Translations under genes and position numbers: made by a program
Assembly: GCA_905478165.1 (NCBI GenBank)
Contig: CAJQHK010000011.1
Location: forward strand, 1-51,170
From: an uncultured Rickettsiales bacterium
Lineage (GTDB): Bacteria > Pseudomonadota > Alphaproteobacteria > Rickettsiales > UBA1997
Length of the DNA stretch: 51,170 bases
Direction: 5' to 3'
Shown here: positions 1 through 10,103 of the stretch, piece after piece
Layout of the letters: every line of letters begins with the position of its first letter
How positions within the stretch are numbered: position 1 is the stretch's first letter
The notes under the pieces: model-generated
What the model saw: only the letters and a program-made list of their open reading frames with translations
Databases searched by the model: none
Told to the model about the DNA's origin: nothing

Positions 1-1
1 T

Positions 2-265
2 AAAAAAATTAAACTAAAAGTTAAGGAGGAGGAAAAAATTGAGGTATTTAGTCTAAGACCAGAAGTAAAGGAGGGTGGTAAAAAATTTAAATTTATAAAA
101 AAACCAACAACAGATACCGATAAGCCTAGTAATAAAAAAAGTATTAAATCCAGCGATACGCAAAAAATAAATAAACAATATTTATTTAACAAAAATAATA
201 ACCCAAAACAAAATATTACTGAAGATAGTAATTTAAAGAAAACATTTAAATTTAAGACTAGGTGA
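2..265 (+). CDS. C-terminal end of an unidentified lysine-rich protein (5' truncated)
   Basis: An open frame enters from the left edge and ends at TGA 263-265, giving the last 87 residues of a protein. The sequence is very rich in Lys and Asn with almost no hydrophobic stretches, so it looks like a disordered basic tail and not a folded domain. Two similar K/F-rich segments (KKFKFIKK and KKTFKFKTR) occur. Its stop overlaps the GTG start of the carbonic anhydrase gene (GTGA), suggesting translational coupling. I do not recognise the family; the informative part lies outside the window. Confidence 0.6.
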   Translation, partial: KKIKLKVKEEEKIEVFSLRPEVKEGGKKFKFIKKPTTDTDKPSNKKSIKSSDTQKINKQYLFNKNNNPKQNITEDSNLKKTFKFKTR

Positions 266-804
266 GAAAAATAATTAAATATAACAATATCCTACCTAAA
301 ATTGATGCTTCATCTTTTATTGCCGATAATACTATAATTTCTGGCAATGTAGAGATAGGAAGGAACTCTGGTGTTTGGTATGGAGTCGTAATCAGAGGAG
401 ATGTTGCGGAAATTAAAATTGGTAACTATACCAATATTCAGGATAATAGTGTGGTTCATGTCACAAGAGCCAATCACGCTCAAAATAAAACTGGCCACAA
501 TGGGGGTCCGACTATTATTGGGAGTTACGTCACTATTGGTCACTCCGCCATCATACATGCTTGTACCATTGAGGATTACAGTTTTATTGGTATGGGAGCA
601 ATAATTATGGACTTAGCTAAAGTTGAAAAATACGCTATGGTGGCAGCCGGTGCCGTCGTAACTCCAGGTAAGATAGTTAAATCTGGACAAATTTGGGCTG
701 GAAACCCAGCAAAATATTTTAGAGATTTAACTAAAAAAGAAAGAGATTATATTGAAATTTCAGCTAAAAATTACTGGGATTTAGCTAAGGAATACAGGTC
801 CTAA
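262..804 (+). CDS. Gamma-class carbonic anhydrase / hexapeptide-repeat protein
   Basis: This 180-residue protein has left-handed beta-helix hexapeptide repeats (for example ISGNVEIG, IGNYTNIQDNSVV, IIGSYVTIGHSAIIHACTIED). The three histidines expected for the metal site at a trimer interface are present: VVH near residue 66, then GH and IIH in TIGHSAIIH. Length matches the YrdA/CaiE/gamma-CA group. Such proteins are cytoplasmic trimers; many hydrate CO2, but catalysis is not proven for every member. The start is GTG at 262, overlapping the stop of the preceding gene. The short His/Asn/Gly-rich loop after the first His is a common variable region. The gene ends convergently with addB. Confidence 0.85.
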   Translation: MRKIIKYNNILPKIDASSFIADNTIISGNVEIGRNSGVWYGVVIRGDVAEIKIGNYTNIQDNSVVHVTRANHAQNKTGHNGGPTIIGSYVTIGHSAIIHACTIEDYSFIGMGAIIMDLAKVEKYAMVAAGAVVTPGKIVKSGQIWAGNPAKYFRDLTKKERDYIEISAKNYWDLAKEYRS

Positions 805-882
805 TTTAAGAGGATGTGAAAAAATAACTTGAACATTTCCTAACTCTTAATACTTAACCAAAATAGTTCATTATCCTAAGGA

Positions 883-898
883 ATAACTTTTTAGTTAT
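883..898. terminator. Weak hairpin between convergent genes
   Basis: A 6-bp stem (ATAACT, loop TTTT, AGTTAT) lies between the convergent ends of the carbonic anhydrase gene and addB. It is AT-only and not followed by a clean T-run, so a terminator role is a guess from position. Confidence 0.25.
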
Positions 899-940
899 AT
901 TAGAATTATTAAAAAATTAAATTAGATCATTACAAAAATC

Positions 941-3850
941 CTATACATTAATTCTGGCCAATAAATGATAATCATCTAATTTTGATTGATCATCAGAATT
1001 AATTATGAATTCATTTTGATTATAGCAATAATACTCAATTAAATTAACTAAGCCATTCTCAGTGTCACTTAAAATCTGATCCAAACTCTTGTTGTTATCA
1101 ATAATATCACTATTACCAGAGCTAGAAAGTTTTATATATTGCAAATTCGAGATTTGATCAAAAGAAATATTATCTATTGATCTGTAATCAAAATAATTAC
1201 CAGAATTTATAACCTTTCCCAAAGCTAAGATCACAGATTCCAAAGATAATTGTGGCTCTCTACCTAAAGCAACATCTTTTTTAGTAGGTGGTAATCCAGT
1301 CTTGTAATCAATTACAATAATTTCTCCGGATTTTTTAACAATTATTCTGTCAATTTTAGTTTTAATGAGAATGTCTTTTATTTTTAAATTTACCTCAATT
1401 TCAGAAAAATTTTGCAAAACATCGTTAGAAATTTCCAATTCTTTTTGAAAGAAATAATCAGCAATATCCAAAAATTTTGGCCACCAAATTAATTTATCTT
1501 CTGGGTTTTTAAAATATTCTAAGAATGTATCGTCAGCTATTAATATCAAATCATCGATATTAGAATTTTTCGTAACCACCTTCTCTTTCTTAATATATCT
1601 CTCTAAGACCTTATGTACAAAATTACCAAACTCTATATTTAATAAATCACCTTCAATTTCATTTAATTTTTTTAATTTTAAAATTCTTTTTGAGTAAATA
1701 TAATAAGGATTTCTGAGCCACTTTGAGACATCTGTTACAGAAAAATTGAATTTACGATTAGAAATGTCTATATTTGTATTAATTTTGGGTAGTTCCTCTA
1801 TTTTCTGATTATTGTTAATTAAATTTAACCAATTTTTATATTTTATTCCGGCATCAAGATATTTTTCTAAATTATTAGCCTTGAGAACGGTCTCTAATTT
1901 TAATAAAAATCGAGATTTTTCAGTTGGAGAATTGTCTTTGAGATAAGACCTAGTTAAGAAAACTTTCTTATTTTGCAAATAATTACAAAAATCAAAGGCA
2001 GAAACTGCGATTTTACGTAAATTTGAGGACATACCGAGCTCTTCACGCATTTTTGAGTTAAGCCAATTATCAAAATTATTAAAATTTGGAAAATCTCCCT
2101 CATTAAGATTTGGGATTATTAAGACGTCTGGGTTAACCAATCTAGCCTCAATATTAGAAAAAATATGTAATTTTGGATGATATTTTGCACCCTCTTTTTT
2201 AAATTTTTTACCAGAGACTAACAAATTTAAAATTTTAATATAGTCTCCCATTCCTATCTCAAAGTTTAAATTTAAGGACTTTAACTCGCGGTAAAATTCT
2301 GAAAATTCAGCGAATCCTTCAAAATTTACAATTTGAACATAGTCACTATTATTTGTAGTTAAGTTTTGAGAAATTTTTAAATTATTATCAATAATTTTAA
2401 TTAAATCAATCCTGCTCTTTGAGTTAGGCTTAAAAAATTCTTGAAAAATATTGAGTATTTTATTAAAAAAGAAGGACAGGTTAGGATTATTAACCTTATC
2501 AATAAATTTTAATATCTCCTCCAGATCGTTAAATCTTATATTCTGTCTAAGAATTTTTACTTCAAAACAAGATAAATTCGTACGGTAAAATTGATCATCA
2601 AAACCGCATCTAACCAAAGGGTGCTTAAGAATGGAGATTAAGTTAATAGTAGAAAAATCTTCATTAAAAAATCTAAAAATTAATAACAGAAAATTAACAA
2701 TTTCTGAATTTTGTAAATAGTTATTTGCCGAATCATTGATATTTATGCCCCATTTTTCTAATTTTTTAGATAATATGTTACTAAAGTTACTATCGCTTGA
2801 AATTATTGCCACCTCTTGATTAAGCTCTATTTGCTCCCTGACTATTAAAGATATTAAATCGATTTCCTCATAAATATCTCTAGCCTCTATTCTGGTTAAA
2901 TTTTGAATATTATTTTGATCCAGATTGGAAATTTGCCAATTACCCAACTCTTCCGCTGGTAACATCGCATGATGAAGTAAGTTAACGGAGTTGTTTTGCA
3001 AATAAAATTTAGAAAACTCTAAGTTTTTTATATCTTTTTTATTAAAATTAATTTTTTGTAATAGCTTGCTCAATAAAAACTGCGGATGATATTCTGGAAT
3101 TTTAAAATCTATATTTTGGTCAAGATTTTGTAAAAACACCCTACCCTTTGGCAAATTAAGAATTACCCCTATTAAGTTCGCAGTGGCAACGACACTGCCA
3201 GTCGATCCGGCAATTATGACTTCCCTATCTCTATTTCTATTTAAAAAATCAGAATAAAAATTAATCATCTGATTTTGGTAATTAACTATTGAAGAAATAT
3301 TATTTTTTAATAAAATATTTTTCCACTCGCTGCCAAAATATCGTAAAAAACTTAAAATCTTTCTTTTATGATCCGAGATTTCAGAATCATCAATGTTAGA
3401 TAAATTATCGAGTGATAAATTCTCTTTTTCAACTTCAGACAGAAAGCTCTCCAAATTGATGGCTAAAGAAAAAATATGACTAAGACTGACATCTTTACCA
3501 AAAAGATTAGACTTTCTGTTCCATTTTTCTATTTCCTTTGTTAATAAAATTTTATATTTTAATTTAGAACTTGGTTTAATAAGAAGATTGGCATCGATAG
3601 ATTCCTTAGAAATATAATCTAGCAATAGTTCATCATAATCTATATCACCAATAGCTTTGATTCTAGGCAAAATTATTGCCGACTCCTGAGATTGTTCCAA
3701 AAAATATTTTTTAATTAAACGAACTGATCGACGACTAGGAAGAAGAAGGGTTAATTTTGATAATTCACTCAGCTTGTAATTAGATAAGATAAAATAAGTT
3801 AGGCTTTTTAAAAAATGGTGATTGCCGGGAATATTGTATATTTTCTCCAT
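941..3850 (-). CDS. addB: Double-strand break repair protein AddB (alphaproteobacterial type)
   Basis: This 969-residue protein is the AddB subunit of the AddAB helicase-nuclease, which resects double-strand ends for RecA-dependent recombination. The N-terminal third has the alpha-type signature [15 protein letters not shown] near residue 210, in place of a full helicase core. The C-terminal PD-(D/E)XK (RecB-like) nuclease domain shows TKIDRIIV followed by [15 protein letters not shown], which carry the catalytic Asp and Lys. Length is near the usual 1000. In many relatives addA follows addB directly, but here the next gene downstream is the convergent carbonic anhydrase, so addA must be elsewhere. 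Lys/Asn-rich composition fits the rest of the window. Confidence 0.88.
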   Translation of the reverse strand: MEKIYNIPGNHHFLKSLTYFILSNYKLSELSKLTLLLPSRRSVRLIKKYFLEQSQESAIILPRIKAIGDIDYDELLLDYISKESIDANLLIKPSSKLKYKILLTKEIEKWNRKSNLFGKDVSLSHIFSLAINLESFLSEVEKENLSLDNLSNIDDSEISDHKRKILSFLRYFGSEWKNILLKNNISSIVNYQNQMINFYSDFLNRNRDREVIIAGSTGSVVATANLIGVILNLPKGRVFLQNLDQNIDFKIPEYHPQFLLSKLLQKINFNKKDIKNLEFSKFYLQNNSVNLLHHAMLPAEELGNWQISNLDQNNIQNLTRIEARDIYEEIDLISLIVREQIELNQEVAIISSDSNFSNILSKKLEKWGININDSANNYLQNSEIVNFLLLIFRFFNEDFSTINLISILKHPLVRCGFDDQFYRTNLSCFEVKILRQNIRFNDLEEILKFIDKVNNPNLSFFFNKILNIFQEFFKPNSKSRIDLIKIIDNNLKISQNLTTNNSDYVQIVNFEGFAEFSEFYRELKSLNLNFEIGMGDYIKILNLLVSGKKFKKEGAKYHPKLHIFSNIEARLVNPDVLIIPNLNEGDFPNFNNFDNWLNSKMREELGMSSNLRKIAVSAFDFCNYLQNKKVFLTRSYLKDNSPTEKSRFLLKLETVLKANNLEKYLDAGIKYKNWLNLINNNQKIEELPKINTNIDISNRKFNFSVTDVSKWLRNPYYIYSKRILKLKKLNEIEGDLLNIEFGNFVHKVLERYIKKEKVVTKNSNIDDLILIADDTFLEYFKNPEDKLIWWPKFLDIADYFFQKELEISNDVLQNFSEIEVNLKIKDILIKTKIDRIIVKKSGEIIVIDYKTGLPPTKKDVALGREPQLSLESVILALGKVINSGNYFDYRSIDNISFDQISNLQYIKLSSSGNSDIIDNNKSLDQILSDTENGLVNLIEYYCYNQNEFIINSDDQSKLDDYHLLARINV

Positions 3851-4014
3851 TTATCTTTTGATTTAATTACCTCTTCACAAAGAAAGTCACAAATAATTAT
3901 AGATATCTAACTAAGGATTTTTGCAATAAATAACGCAGAATATGTGGTAAGAAGTGCCTAGAAAAAAACCTGTAATTTTTTAAATTAATCTTAGGACTCC
4001 ATTACGGCAAATAT

Positions 4015-4770
4015 TTAATGGGTTTTTGTGACTTCGGCTAAATAGGCTGAAACCAAAATACAAAAAATATAGGCCTGCAAAATTGCAACAAATAACTCAA
4101 AACCAGTCATAATTACAGCAAATAAAAGTGGAAATATACCAGCCAAACCAAGCGTTACAACGAATCCAGCAATTACTTTTAAAAGCACATGACCCGCAAC
4201 CATATTTGCAAAAAGCCTCACAGATAAGGTGATTGGTCTAATCAAAAACGAGAAAAATTCAATCATAAAAATTAAAGGTCTCATAAATAGCGGCACTCCA
4301 GAAGGTAAAAACATACGAAAAAATCCTCTAATTCCATTGCGATAAATAGCAAAAATAATAATCACTAAAAAGGCAATCAAAGCTAGAGATAAAGTAACAG
4401 CAACCTGACTAGTCGCAGTGAAGCCGTAAGGAGTCATGCCCATAATATTGCACATCACAATGAACATAAAAAGAGAAAATATTAAAGGAAAAAACTTTTC
4501 CCCCTCATCTCCAATAGCATTTTGAATCATATTTTTAATAAAAAGATAGAAAGACTCTCCTACAATTTGTAATTTATTGGGCAATATACTAAGTTTTCTG
4601 GTAGATATAAACATGAATAAGCAGATAATCAAAGTAGCTATGATCATGTAAAGTGAAGAATTGGTAATACTGAGATCAATATTAAATCCTCCTAAGTTAA
4701 ATTCTAACTCTTTTATTTTTTTAATTTGAAATTGAGCTAGAGGGTCGTCACCATTAGAATTGCTTGACAT
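4015..4770 (-). CDS. atpB: F1Fo ATP synthase subunit a (AtpB)
   Basis: This 251-residue membrane protein is subunit a of the Fo sector, which forms the proton half-channels against the c-ring. The fifth helix region RPITLSVRLFANMVAGH contains the essential arginine (equivalent to E. coli R210). At least five hydrophobic segments are visible. The start is ATG 4768-4770. No atpE, atpF or atpF' follows; the next gene downstream is addB and the upstream neighbour is divergent dnaN, so atpB is solitary here. In Rickettsia and many relatives atpB heads an atpB-E-F'-F cluster, so this position suggests a rearrangement. Confidence 0.95.
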   Translation of the reverse strand: MSSNSNGDDPLAQFQIKKIKELEFNLGGFNIDLSITNSSLYMIIATLIICLFMFISTRKLSILPNKLQIVGESFYLFIKNMIQNAIGDEGEKFFPLIFSLFMFIVMCNIMGMTPYGFTATSQVAVTLSLALIAFLVIIIFAIYRNGIRGFFRMFLPSGVPLFMRPLIFMIEFFSFLIRPITLSVRLFANMVAGHVLLKVIAGFVVTLGLAGIFPLLFAVIMTGFELFVAILQAYIFCILVSAYLAEVTKTH

Positions 4771-4910
4771 TATTATGTGTATTAGTTAAAAATTGGCTTA
4801 ATAAAAAACCTATATATCGTTAGTGATAATGATCTACAAACACTTTATAGGTTAAATGACTATGCTACATTATTATAACATAATAAAATTATCAATAAAA
4901 ATCATAAATA

Positions 4911-6026
4911 ATGAGATTTAATATAAAAAAATCAACTCTCTTATCCTCTTTAGCTTTGGTTAGTAGTGTTACTGAAAGAAAAAATACCATCCCTATTCTT
5001 AAGAACATTAAGTTAGAGGTTATTGACAATAAACTGATCCTTAGTGCAACCGATATGGATATATTATCTGAATCAAAAATTGAAACCTTAGATGCCGAAA
5101 ATGGTAAAACTACAGTTCCAGCGCAATTATTTCACGATATTGTTAAAAAAATTCCAGATAATAAGCAGATCACAGTTAGTTTAGAAGATAAAAAATCTTC
5201 TGTTAAAATAAAATATGATAAATCAAAATTTTTAATACCCTGCCTAGATACCAATGAGTTTCCAATATTGGGTGATGATGAGATGGATGTTGAGTTTGAT
5301 ATGCCTGCAGAAGAATTAGCCAAATTAATTGACAAAACAAAATTTGCAATGGCGACTGACGAAACAAGACACTACATTAATGGCATATTTTTACACTCAG
5401 TTAAAGATAAGGATAAAATTATAGTTACAGCCTCTGCCACAGATGCTCATAGATTAGCCGTCGCCTCAAGTAGCTTGTCGACACTAAAAGAAGAGATATC
5501 TGGAGTAATTATACCAAAAAAGACGGTTCATGAAATTAGAAAAACCATAGAAAATAAAAAAGATATTAAAATTTCAATATCAAGAACTAAAATAAAAGTA
5601 ATTGCTGATGACAGCATATTGATATCAAAAGTTGTAGATGCTGATTTTCCTGACTATAAAAGGATAATACCTCATGATAATGACAAAATAGCGGACATCA
5701 ATAAAAAGGAATTCTTTGAAGCAATTGACAGAGTCTCTACGGTCATAATAAATAAGGATCATAAATCTTTAAAATTATCATTAACTAAAAATAAGTTGAA
5801 ACTGTCAGCCAGTGCTAATGATGGTAGCCTTGCAGATGAAGAAATAGATATGGAATATTCTTCTGAAGATTTAAACATATCATTTAATCCTCAATATTTA
5901 CTAGAAATACTGAGTCACATAAAGGATGATATGATTCAATTAAAACTAAAAAATGACTCAACTCCTGCATTAATAGGATCTAAAAATAGTAATGATATTT
6001 ATGTAATTTTACCAATTAGATTGTAA
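4911..6026 (+). CDS. dnaN: DNA polymerase III beta subunit (sliding clamp)
   Basis: This 371-residue protein is the ring-shaped clamp that tethers DNA polymerase III and binds HdaA, MutS and other partners. Three clamp-fold repeats are visible. Recognisable segments include the N-terminal RKNTIPILKNI, the central ETRHYINGIFL and ATDAHRLAVA, and the C-terminal VILPIRL that ends the family. Length is standard. It is divergent from atpB across about 140 bp and is followed with no gap by recF, a common replication/repair pair. dnaA and gyrB are not adjacent. Confidence 0.97.
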   Translation: MRFNIKKSTLLSSLALVSSVTERKNTIPILKNIKLEVIDNKLILSATDMDILSESKIETLDAENGKTTVPAQLFHDIVKKIPDNKQITVSLEDKKSSVKIKYDKSKFLIPCLDTNEFPILGDDEMDVEFDMPAEELAKLIDKTKFAMATDETRHYINGIFLHSVKDKDKIIVTASATDAHRLAVASSSLSTLKEEISGVIIPKKTVHEIRKTIENKKDIKISISRTKIKVIADDSILISKVVDADFPDYKRIIPHDNDKIADINKKEFFEAIDRVSTVIINKDHKSLKLSLTKNKLKLSASANDGSLADEEIDMEYSSEDLNISFNPQYLLEILSHIKDDMIQLKLKNDSTPALIGSKNSNDIYVILPIRL

Positions 6027-7139
6027 TTGACAAATATAGAGATCGCAAAATTACAACTTTGTAATTTTCGTAATTACAAAAGCAAAACTCTTAATTTTTC
6101 TAGAAAAATTAATGTTTTTTTAGGAAAAAATGGTGCCGGAAAAACAAATATTCTAGAGTCTATCAGTTTACTAAAAAAGGGATCTGGATTGAAAAAAGCT
6201 GATATTTGTGATATGATTTGCAGCAGTTCTGACATTAAAGATACATTTTCTATTTACGCACAGATCAACAATCATCCAGAAATTGATGAGATAGGGACGT
6301 CTTATCGGGAGGAAAAGAGAATATTTCAGATAAATGGCAAAAAAATCTCTTCTTATACAAATGAAATCCCAATTATTCATTTGATTCCACAGATGGATGA
6401 TCTATTTTCGGATAACAAATCAAATCGTAGGAGTTTTTTAGATAAAATTACTGCAAATATTTACCCATCTCACAAAAGCAACCTCAATAATTACGCAAAA
6501 TATCTAAAAGAAAGAATGAGTCTTTTGGAAAAATATCTATTTGCAAAAAAGGATACTAGTCAATATTCCTCCTGGATTGATATAGTTGAAAAGAAGATAT
6601 CAGAAATTGGAATTATTATTGCGGCCAACAGAAATGACATGATTGACTACCTCAATAAAGCAATTTTAATGTCAAAATCAGGGTTTACTAAAAGTAAATT
6701 ACATATTATTGGAGATGTAGAAGAGTTTGCTATGAAAAATACAGCAATCATTACCGAAAACTTCTTTCAAAATAAATTAAAGGAAAATAGGCGTAAGGAT
6801 TTTGAAAGACAGAGGGCTGCTTTTGGTGTACATCGTAGTGATTTTTCAGCAATATTAAATGATAATATGGAAGCTAAATCTTGCTCTACTGGGGAACAAA
6901 AATCTATTCTGATAGCAATTATTTTTGCTGTAATTAGAATTTTTCAAGTTAAAAACCTGGAGGCTCCGATTTTATTATTGGACGAAATTACGTCACACCT
7001 AGATGATAAAAAGAGAAGAGATCTATATGATGAAATCTTTAGTTTGAATGTCCAAACCTTCTTAACTGGCACTGAAAGATATCTTTTTTCAGATTTTACT
7101 GAGGATAATGTAGAATTCATTGATCTTACCTCCCATTAA
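6027..7139 (+). CDS. recF: DNA replication and repair protein RecF
   Basis: RecF is an SMC-like ATPase that helps load RecA at gaps. The 370-residue product has Walker A GKNGAGKTN near residues 34-42, the ABC-type signature SCSTGEQKS near residue 290, and Walker B LLLDEITSHLDD near residue 318. The N-terminal LQLCNFRNYKSKTLNFS is typical of the family. The chosen start is TTG at 6027, placed immediately after the dnaN stop with no spacer. No ATG lies near the conserved N-terminus, so reinitiation from dnaN is the likely mode of translation. Confidence 0.95.
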   Translation: MTNIEIAKLQLCNFRNYKSKTLNFSRKINVFLGKNGAGKTNILESISLLKKGSGLKKADICDMICSSSDIKDTFSIYAQINNHPEIDEIGTSYREEKRIFQINGKKISSYTNEIPIIHLIPQMDDLFSDNKSNRRSFLDKITANIYPSHKSNLNNYAKYLKERMSLLEKYLFAKKDTSQYSSWIDIVEKKISEIGIIIAANRNDMIDYLNKAILMSKSGFTKSKLHIIGDVEEFAMKNTAIITENFFQNKLKENRRKDFERQRAAFGVHRSDFSAILNDNMEAKSCSTGEQKSILIAIIFAVIRIFQVKNLEAPILLLDEITSHLDDKKRRDLYDEIFSLNVQTFLTGTERYLFSDFTEDNVEFIDLTSH

Positions 7140-7575
7140 TCTAAAAAATTAATTATTTAATCTAAGGCTGTCATAAAAACTGTGTAAATGACAATTTTAT
7201 AATTTAAAGGTTTCTTTAAATTTTTATTAATTCATTTAGATATGAATTATTACTTAAATAATAAATAAACTTGAACTCAGAAGGTAAGAATCATCAGACT
7301 TCACTTTGCTAATAATTATTGATCTCCAGTGGAATTGGTATAAGTTAGTTGTCCGCAAAAAAGGTTGACACATCAGTTTTATATATATTTAGGATCTTAA
7401 GGTGCCCCTTTGCATTTAAAAATAAACAATGAGATTTATTGTTGATATCTAATAATAATTAGATCATATTCATGTAATTGAATCAATACTTATTGTAAAA
7501 TATTAGCTTTTTCAAAGGCTATGAAAATATTGTTTAATTTTACTTTGTTAAGTATCTTTACTATATGCTGTTTAC
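7140..7575. other. Intergenic stretch between recF and the efflux cluster
   Basis: This 436-bp stretch holds no ORF I would call. It contains an isolated fragment of the dispersed element's terminal repeat at 7329-7344. It also contains a segment near 7165-7192 (GCTGTCATAAAAACTGTG) that looks like an insertion-sequence end, but I cannot assign it. The promoter of the efflux cluster should lie in the last 100 bp. Confidence 0.4.
7329..7344 (-). repeat. Terminal-repeat fragment of the dispersed intergenic element
   Basis: GTGGAATTGGTATAAG is the reverse complement of the element end at the 3' edge of cusA (CTTATACCAATTCCCAC), with one base missing. No further element sequence flanks it. Confidence 0.45.
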
Positions 7576-8790
7576 ATGAAAATACTTACAATTACAACAT
7601 TGATATTTCTTATTTCTATAAGAGTTAATGCCCAAACATTTGATGAGTTGATAAAAGATATTGATAATCATTCAAAAATTGCATCACTAAAAAACAAGAA
7701 ACAATCAATCTTCAACGAAGGTAGAGCGAAAAGTAGGTGGGAAGAGCCTCAGCTTAAGTTCGAAGCTATGAACTTTCCATCAGAAGATCCAAGATTTGGC
7801 CTATCTGCCATGAGCTCTGTTGGTATCACTCTTTCACAAAAAGTTCCATTGACATCTAAATATTCAAACATCCTTAAATCATATAATTACTTAGTTGACA
7901 GCCAGAAATACAAATTAGAAATTCTTAAGAGGAATATCATTCTAGAAGTTTGGAATCATGCCATTAAAAAAGAAAAAATTATTAAATCTATCAAGATATA
8001 TGAAGAGAATATGGGGTGGATCAAGGACATGATTAAGGTCTCAGGAAGACTATATTCAACTGGAAAAATCTCTCAGCAGGCAATATTAGATTTAAAAATA
8101 AGAAAAACTCAGATTGATTCCAGTATAAAAACGAATGAAATTCTGTTGAAAAAAATAGATAGGAGCTTGTCAAAGTTACTTGATAAACCAAATCAAGATA
8201 TCTCACTTCACCTTAACAGCATGCCTTGGAATATACTTAAAAGCACTGTCACAGAAAAGGAAAAAAAAACGCCTCAAGAATTATTACTTATATCTCTGAC
8301 TAAAGCTGCATCATACAAAAGAAAGGCGGATAAACAAAATAGATTGCCAGAAATTAATGTGGGCTTAAATTATAAATCTAGAAATAATGTCGATAATCAT
8401 GGAGATTTTATTGGAGGCTTTTTATCTGTCCCAATTGGTGTTGGGGCAAGAAGTTATCAATATGAATCATCATCCTATAATTATTCTAAAGCAAAAAATG
8501 ATCTAAGAGATTATCAAAATGAGCTCGTTTCTTTTAAGGAAGAGTTAAAGTTGGAGATTCTAAAATTAGAATCAGAATTAAATATCCTAGTTTCGCAAAC
8601 TATTAAATTTGCTCAAACTGCAAGAAAAATTTCATCTAAAAGTTATTCTGTTGGTAGTTCAGATTATTTAGAGTTGTTAAGAAGCGAATTTCAATTACAA
8701 AATCTATTACTTCAGAAGATTGAAATAGAGTCAAAGATTAAGGAGAACAAGGTTTTATATATTTTTGAGTCTGGTCTAGATATATATTAA
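7576..8790 (+). CDS. Outer-membrane efflux protein (TolC/CusC-like)
   Basis: This 404-residue protein starts with a signal peptide ending near NAQ (residue 19-20). It continues with the coiled-coil pattern of the outer membrane efflux (OEP) family, including DYLELLRSEFQLQNLLLQKIE near the C-terminus. It would form the trimeric exit duct of the metal pump encoded with the next two genes. There is no lipobox, unlike E. coli CusC. Sequence identity to any specific CusC cannot be judged by eye, so I give no symbol. The gene is first in a three-gene run, with its stop 13 bases before the ATG of the adaptor gene. Confidence 0.85.
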   Translation: MKILTITTLIFLISIRVNAQTFDELIKDIDNHSKIASLKNKKQSIFNEGRAKSRWEEPQLKFEAMNFPSEDPRFGLSAMSSVGITLSQKVPLTSKYSNILKSYNYLVDSQKYKLEILKRNIILEVWNHAIKKEKIIKSIKIYEENMGWIKDMIKVSGRLYSTGKISQQAILDLKIRKTQIDSSIKTNEILLKKIDRSLSKLLDKPNQDISLHLNSMPWNILKSTVTEKEKKTPQELLLISLTKAASYKRKADKQNRLPEINVGLNYKSRNNVDNHGDFIGGFLSVPIGVGARSYQYESSSYNYSKAKNDLRDYQNELVSFKEELKLEILKLESELNILVSQTIKFAQTARKISSKSYSVGSSDYLELLRSEFQLQNLLLQKIEIESKIKENKVLYIFESGLDIY

Positions 8791-8803
8791 TTTGAAAAAT
8801 ATT

Positions 8804-10102
8804 ATGAAAAATAAAATAACTACTAAGAAAGCAATAATTGGTATCGTAGCCACTTTTATCATAGTTGTCGGGTTCTTTACAATCAGTCAATTTACATCAT
8901 CTATCGAGTTAGTAACACAAGCAAAAAACTACTATACTTGCTCAATGCATCCACAAATTAGAGAAAGCAACGATGGAAGATGTCCAATATGTACAATGAA
9001 CTTAACTTATGTCGAGGGTGAGGAAGTTCATGAAGGGCGCCATCATATGAATAAGGATAAAATGCAAGAAACAGAAAGTGTTAATCACCCCAATTATCAA
9101 AAATATACTGATGCAAAGGTTAAAAATAAGTCGATGCAAATGGTAAAACTTACATCAAAACAAATAAAAAACTTCCACTCAACTACATTTATAACTCAAA
9201 AACAAATAATATCAAAAACACTCAGACTTCTCGGTAAAGTAACTCAATCAGAAAGAAGGCAATCCAATATTCCAGCTAGAATTAGCGGAAGAATTGAGAA
9301 GGTCTATATCAACTCAACAGGCTCATTTATCTCAAAGAATGATCCTGTAGTTGATATTTATAGCCCCGATCTTATTACAGCTGGAGAGGAGTATTTAATA
9401 TCATACAAAAGTAAGCAAAAAGATTTACTGCATCAGGCCAAAAAGAAATTGAAACTCTGGGGAATTAAAGATTTCCAACTTAAAAAGTGGTTAAGAAGTG
9501 GAAAAATACCAAGAAATATAACTATCTATTCAAATTCTGGGGGAATAGTGACAAAGAAAAATGCTATTGAAGGACGTTATTTTAAGGAAGGGGAGTCTTT
9601 TTATGATTTAGTAAATCTTTCAACTGTTTGGGTTGAAATGGATGTGTATGAACATGATTCTGGTCTTATCAAAATTGGTCAAGAGGCTCATATTGAGTTT
9701 GTTGCACATAAGGGAGAAAAATGGACAGCTAATATAAACTTTATTTCTCCAATATTAAGCGAGAAAACCAGAACATTAAAAATTCGCACAACTCTAAAAA
9801 ATAAAGATGGCAAGCTAAAGCCTGGTATGGTTGGTGAAATACATATTATCGCAGATTCATCCGACGGTGTTCTAGTTGTTCCTAACCCATCTATCATTGA
9901 CACTGGGAAGAGAAAAATAGTTTGGATAAAAAAAGATTCTAATACTTACATGGCAATTGAGATCCGAACGGGAATTGAGGGTAAGGAGTTTACAGAAGTC
10001 AAATCCGGTTTAAATGAAGGGGATATTGTGGTAATAAGTGGAAATTTTCTACTTGATGCCCAAAGCCAATTAAGCGGCAATAATGTAATTCATAGTCACT
10101 GA
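8804..10102 (+). CDS. cusB: Metal efflux membrane-fusion adaptor (CusB-like) with heavy-metal-binding domain
   Basis: This periplasmic adaptor links the inner-membrane RND pump to the outer-membrane duct. An N-terminal membrane anchor (AIIGIVATFIIVVGFF) is followed by a heavy-metal-binding domain of the YTCSMHP...CPICTMNL type, with three cysteines near residues 46, 60 and 63, and then a His/Met-rich linker. The HlyD-like barrel follows (SGRIEKVYINSTGSFISKNDPVVDIYSPDL), with the beta-barrel segment FVAHKGEKWTANINFISP. I chose ATG 8804 over an in-frame TTG at 8792 because the TTG lies one base after the upstream stop. The stop is one base before the cusA ATG. Metal preference (Cu/Ag) is inferred from the binding domain. 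Confidence 0.88.
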   Translation: MKNKITTKKAIIGIVATFIIVVGFFTISQFTSSIELVTQAKNYYTCSMHPQIRESNDGRCPICTMNLTYVEGEEVHEGRHHMNKDKMQETESVNHPNYQKYTDAKVKNKSMQMVKLTSKQIKNFHSTTFITQKQIISKTLRLLGKVTQSERRQSNIPARISGRIEKVYINSTGSFISKNDPVVDIYSPDLITAGEEYLISYKSKQKDLLHQAKKKLKLWGIKDFQLKKWLRSGKIPRNITIYSNSGGIVTKKNAIEGRYFKEGESFYDLVNLSTVWVEMDVYEHDSGLIKIGQEAHIEFVAHKGEKWTANINFISPILSEKTRTLKIRTTLKNKDGKLKPGMVGEIHIIADSSDGVLVVPNPSIIDTGKRKIVWIKKDSNTYMAIEIRTGIEGKEFTEVKSGLNEGDIVVISGNFLLDAQSQLSGNNVIHSH

Positions 10103-10103
10103 T

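Noticed and set aside
4783-4798. TTAA-N8-TTAA upstream of dnaN as a CtrA site
   Set aside because: The CtrA consensus needs a 7-base spacer; 8 bases here and extreme AT content make it a chance match.
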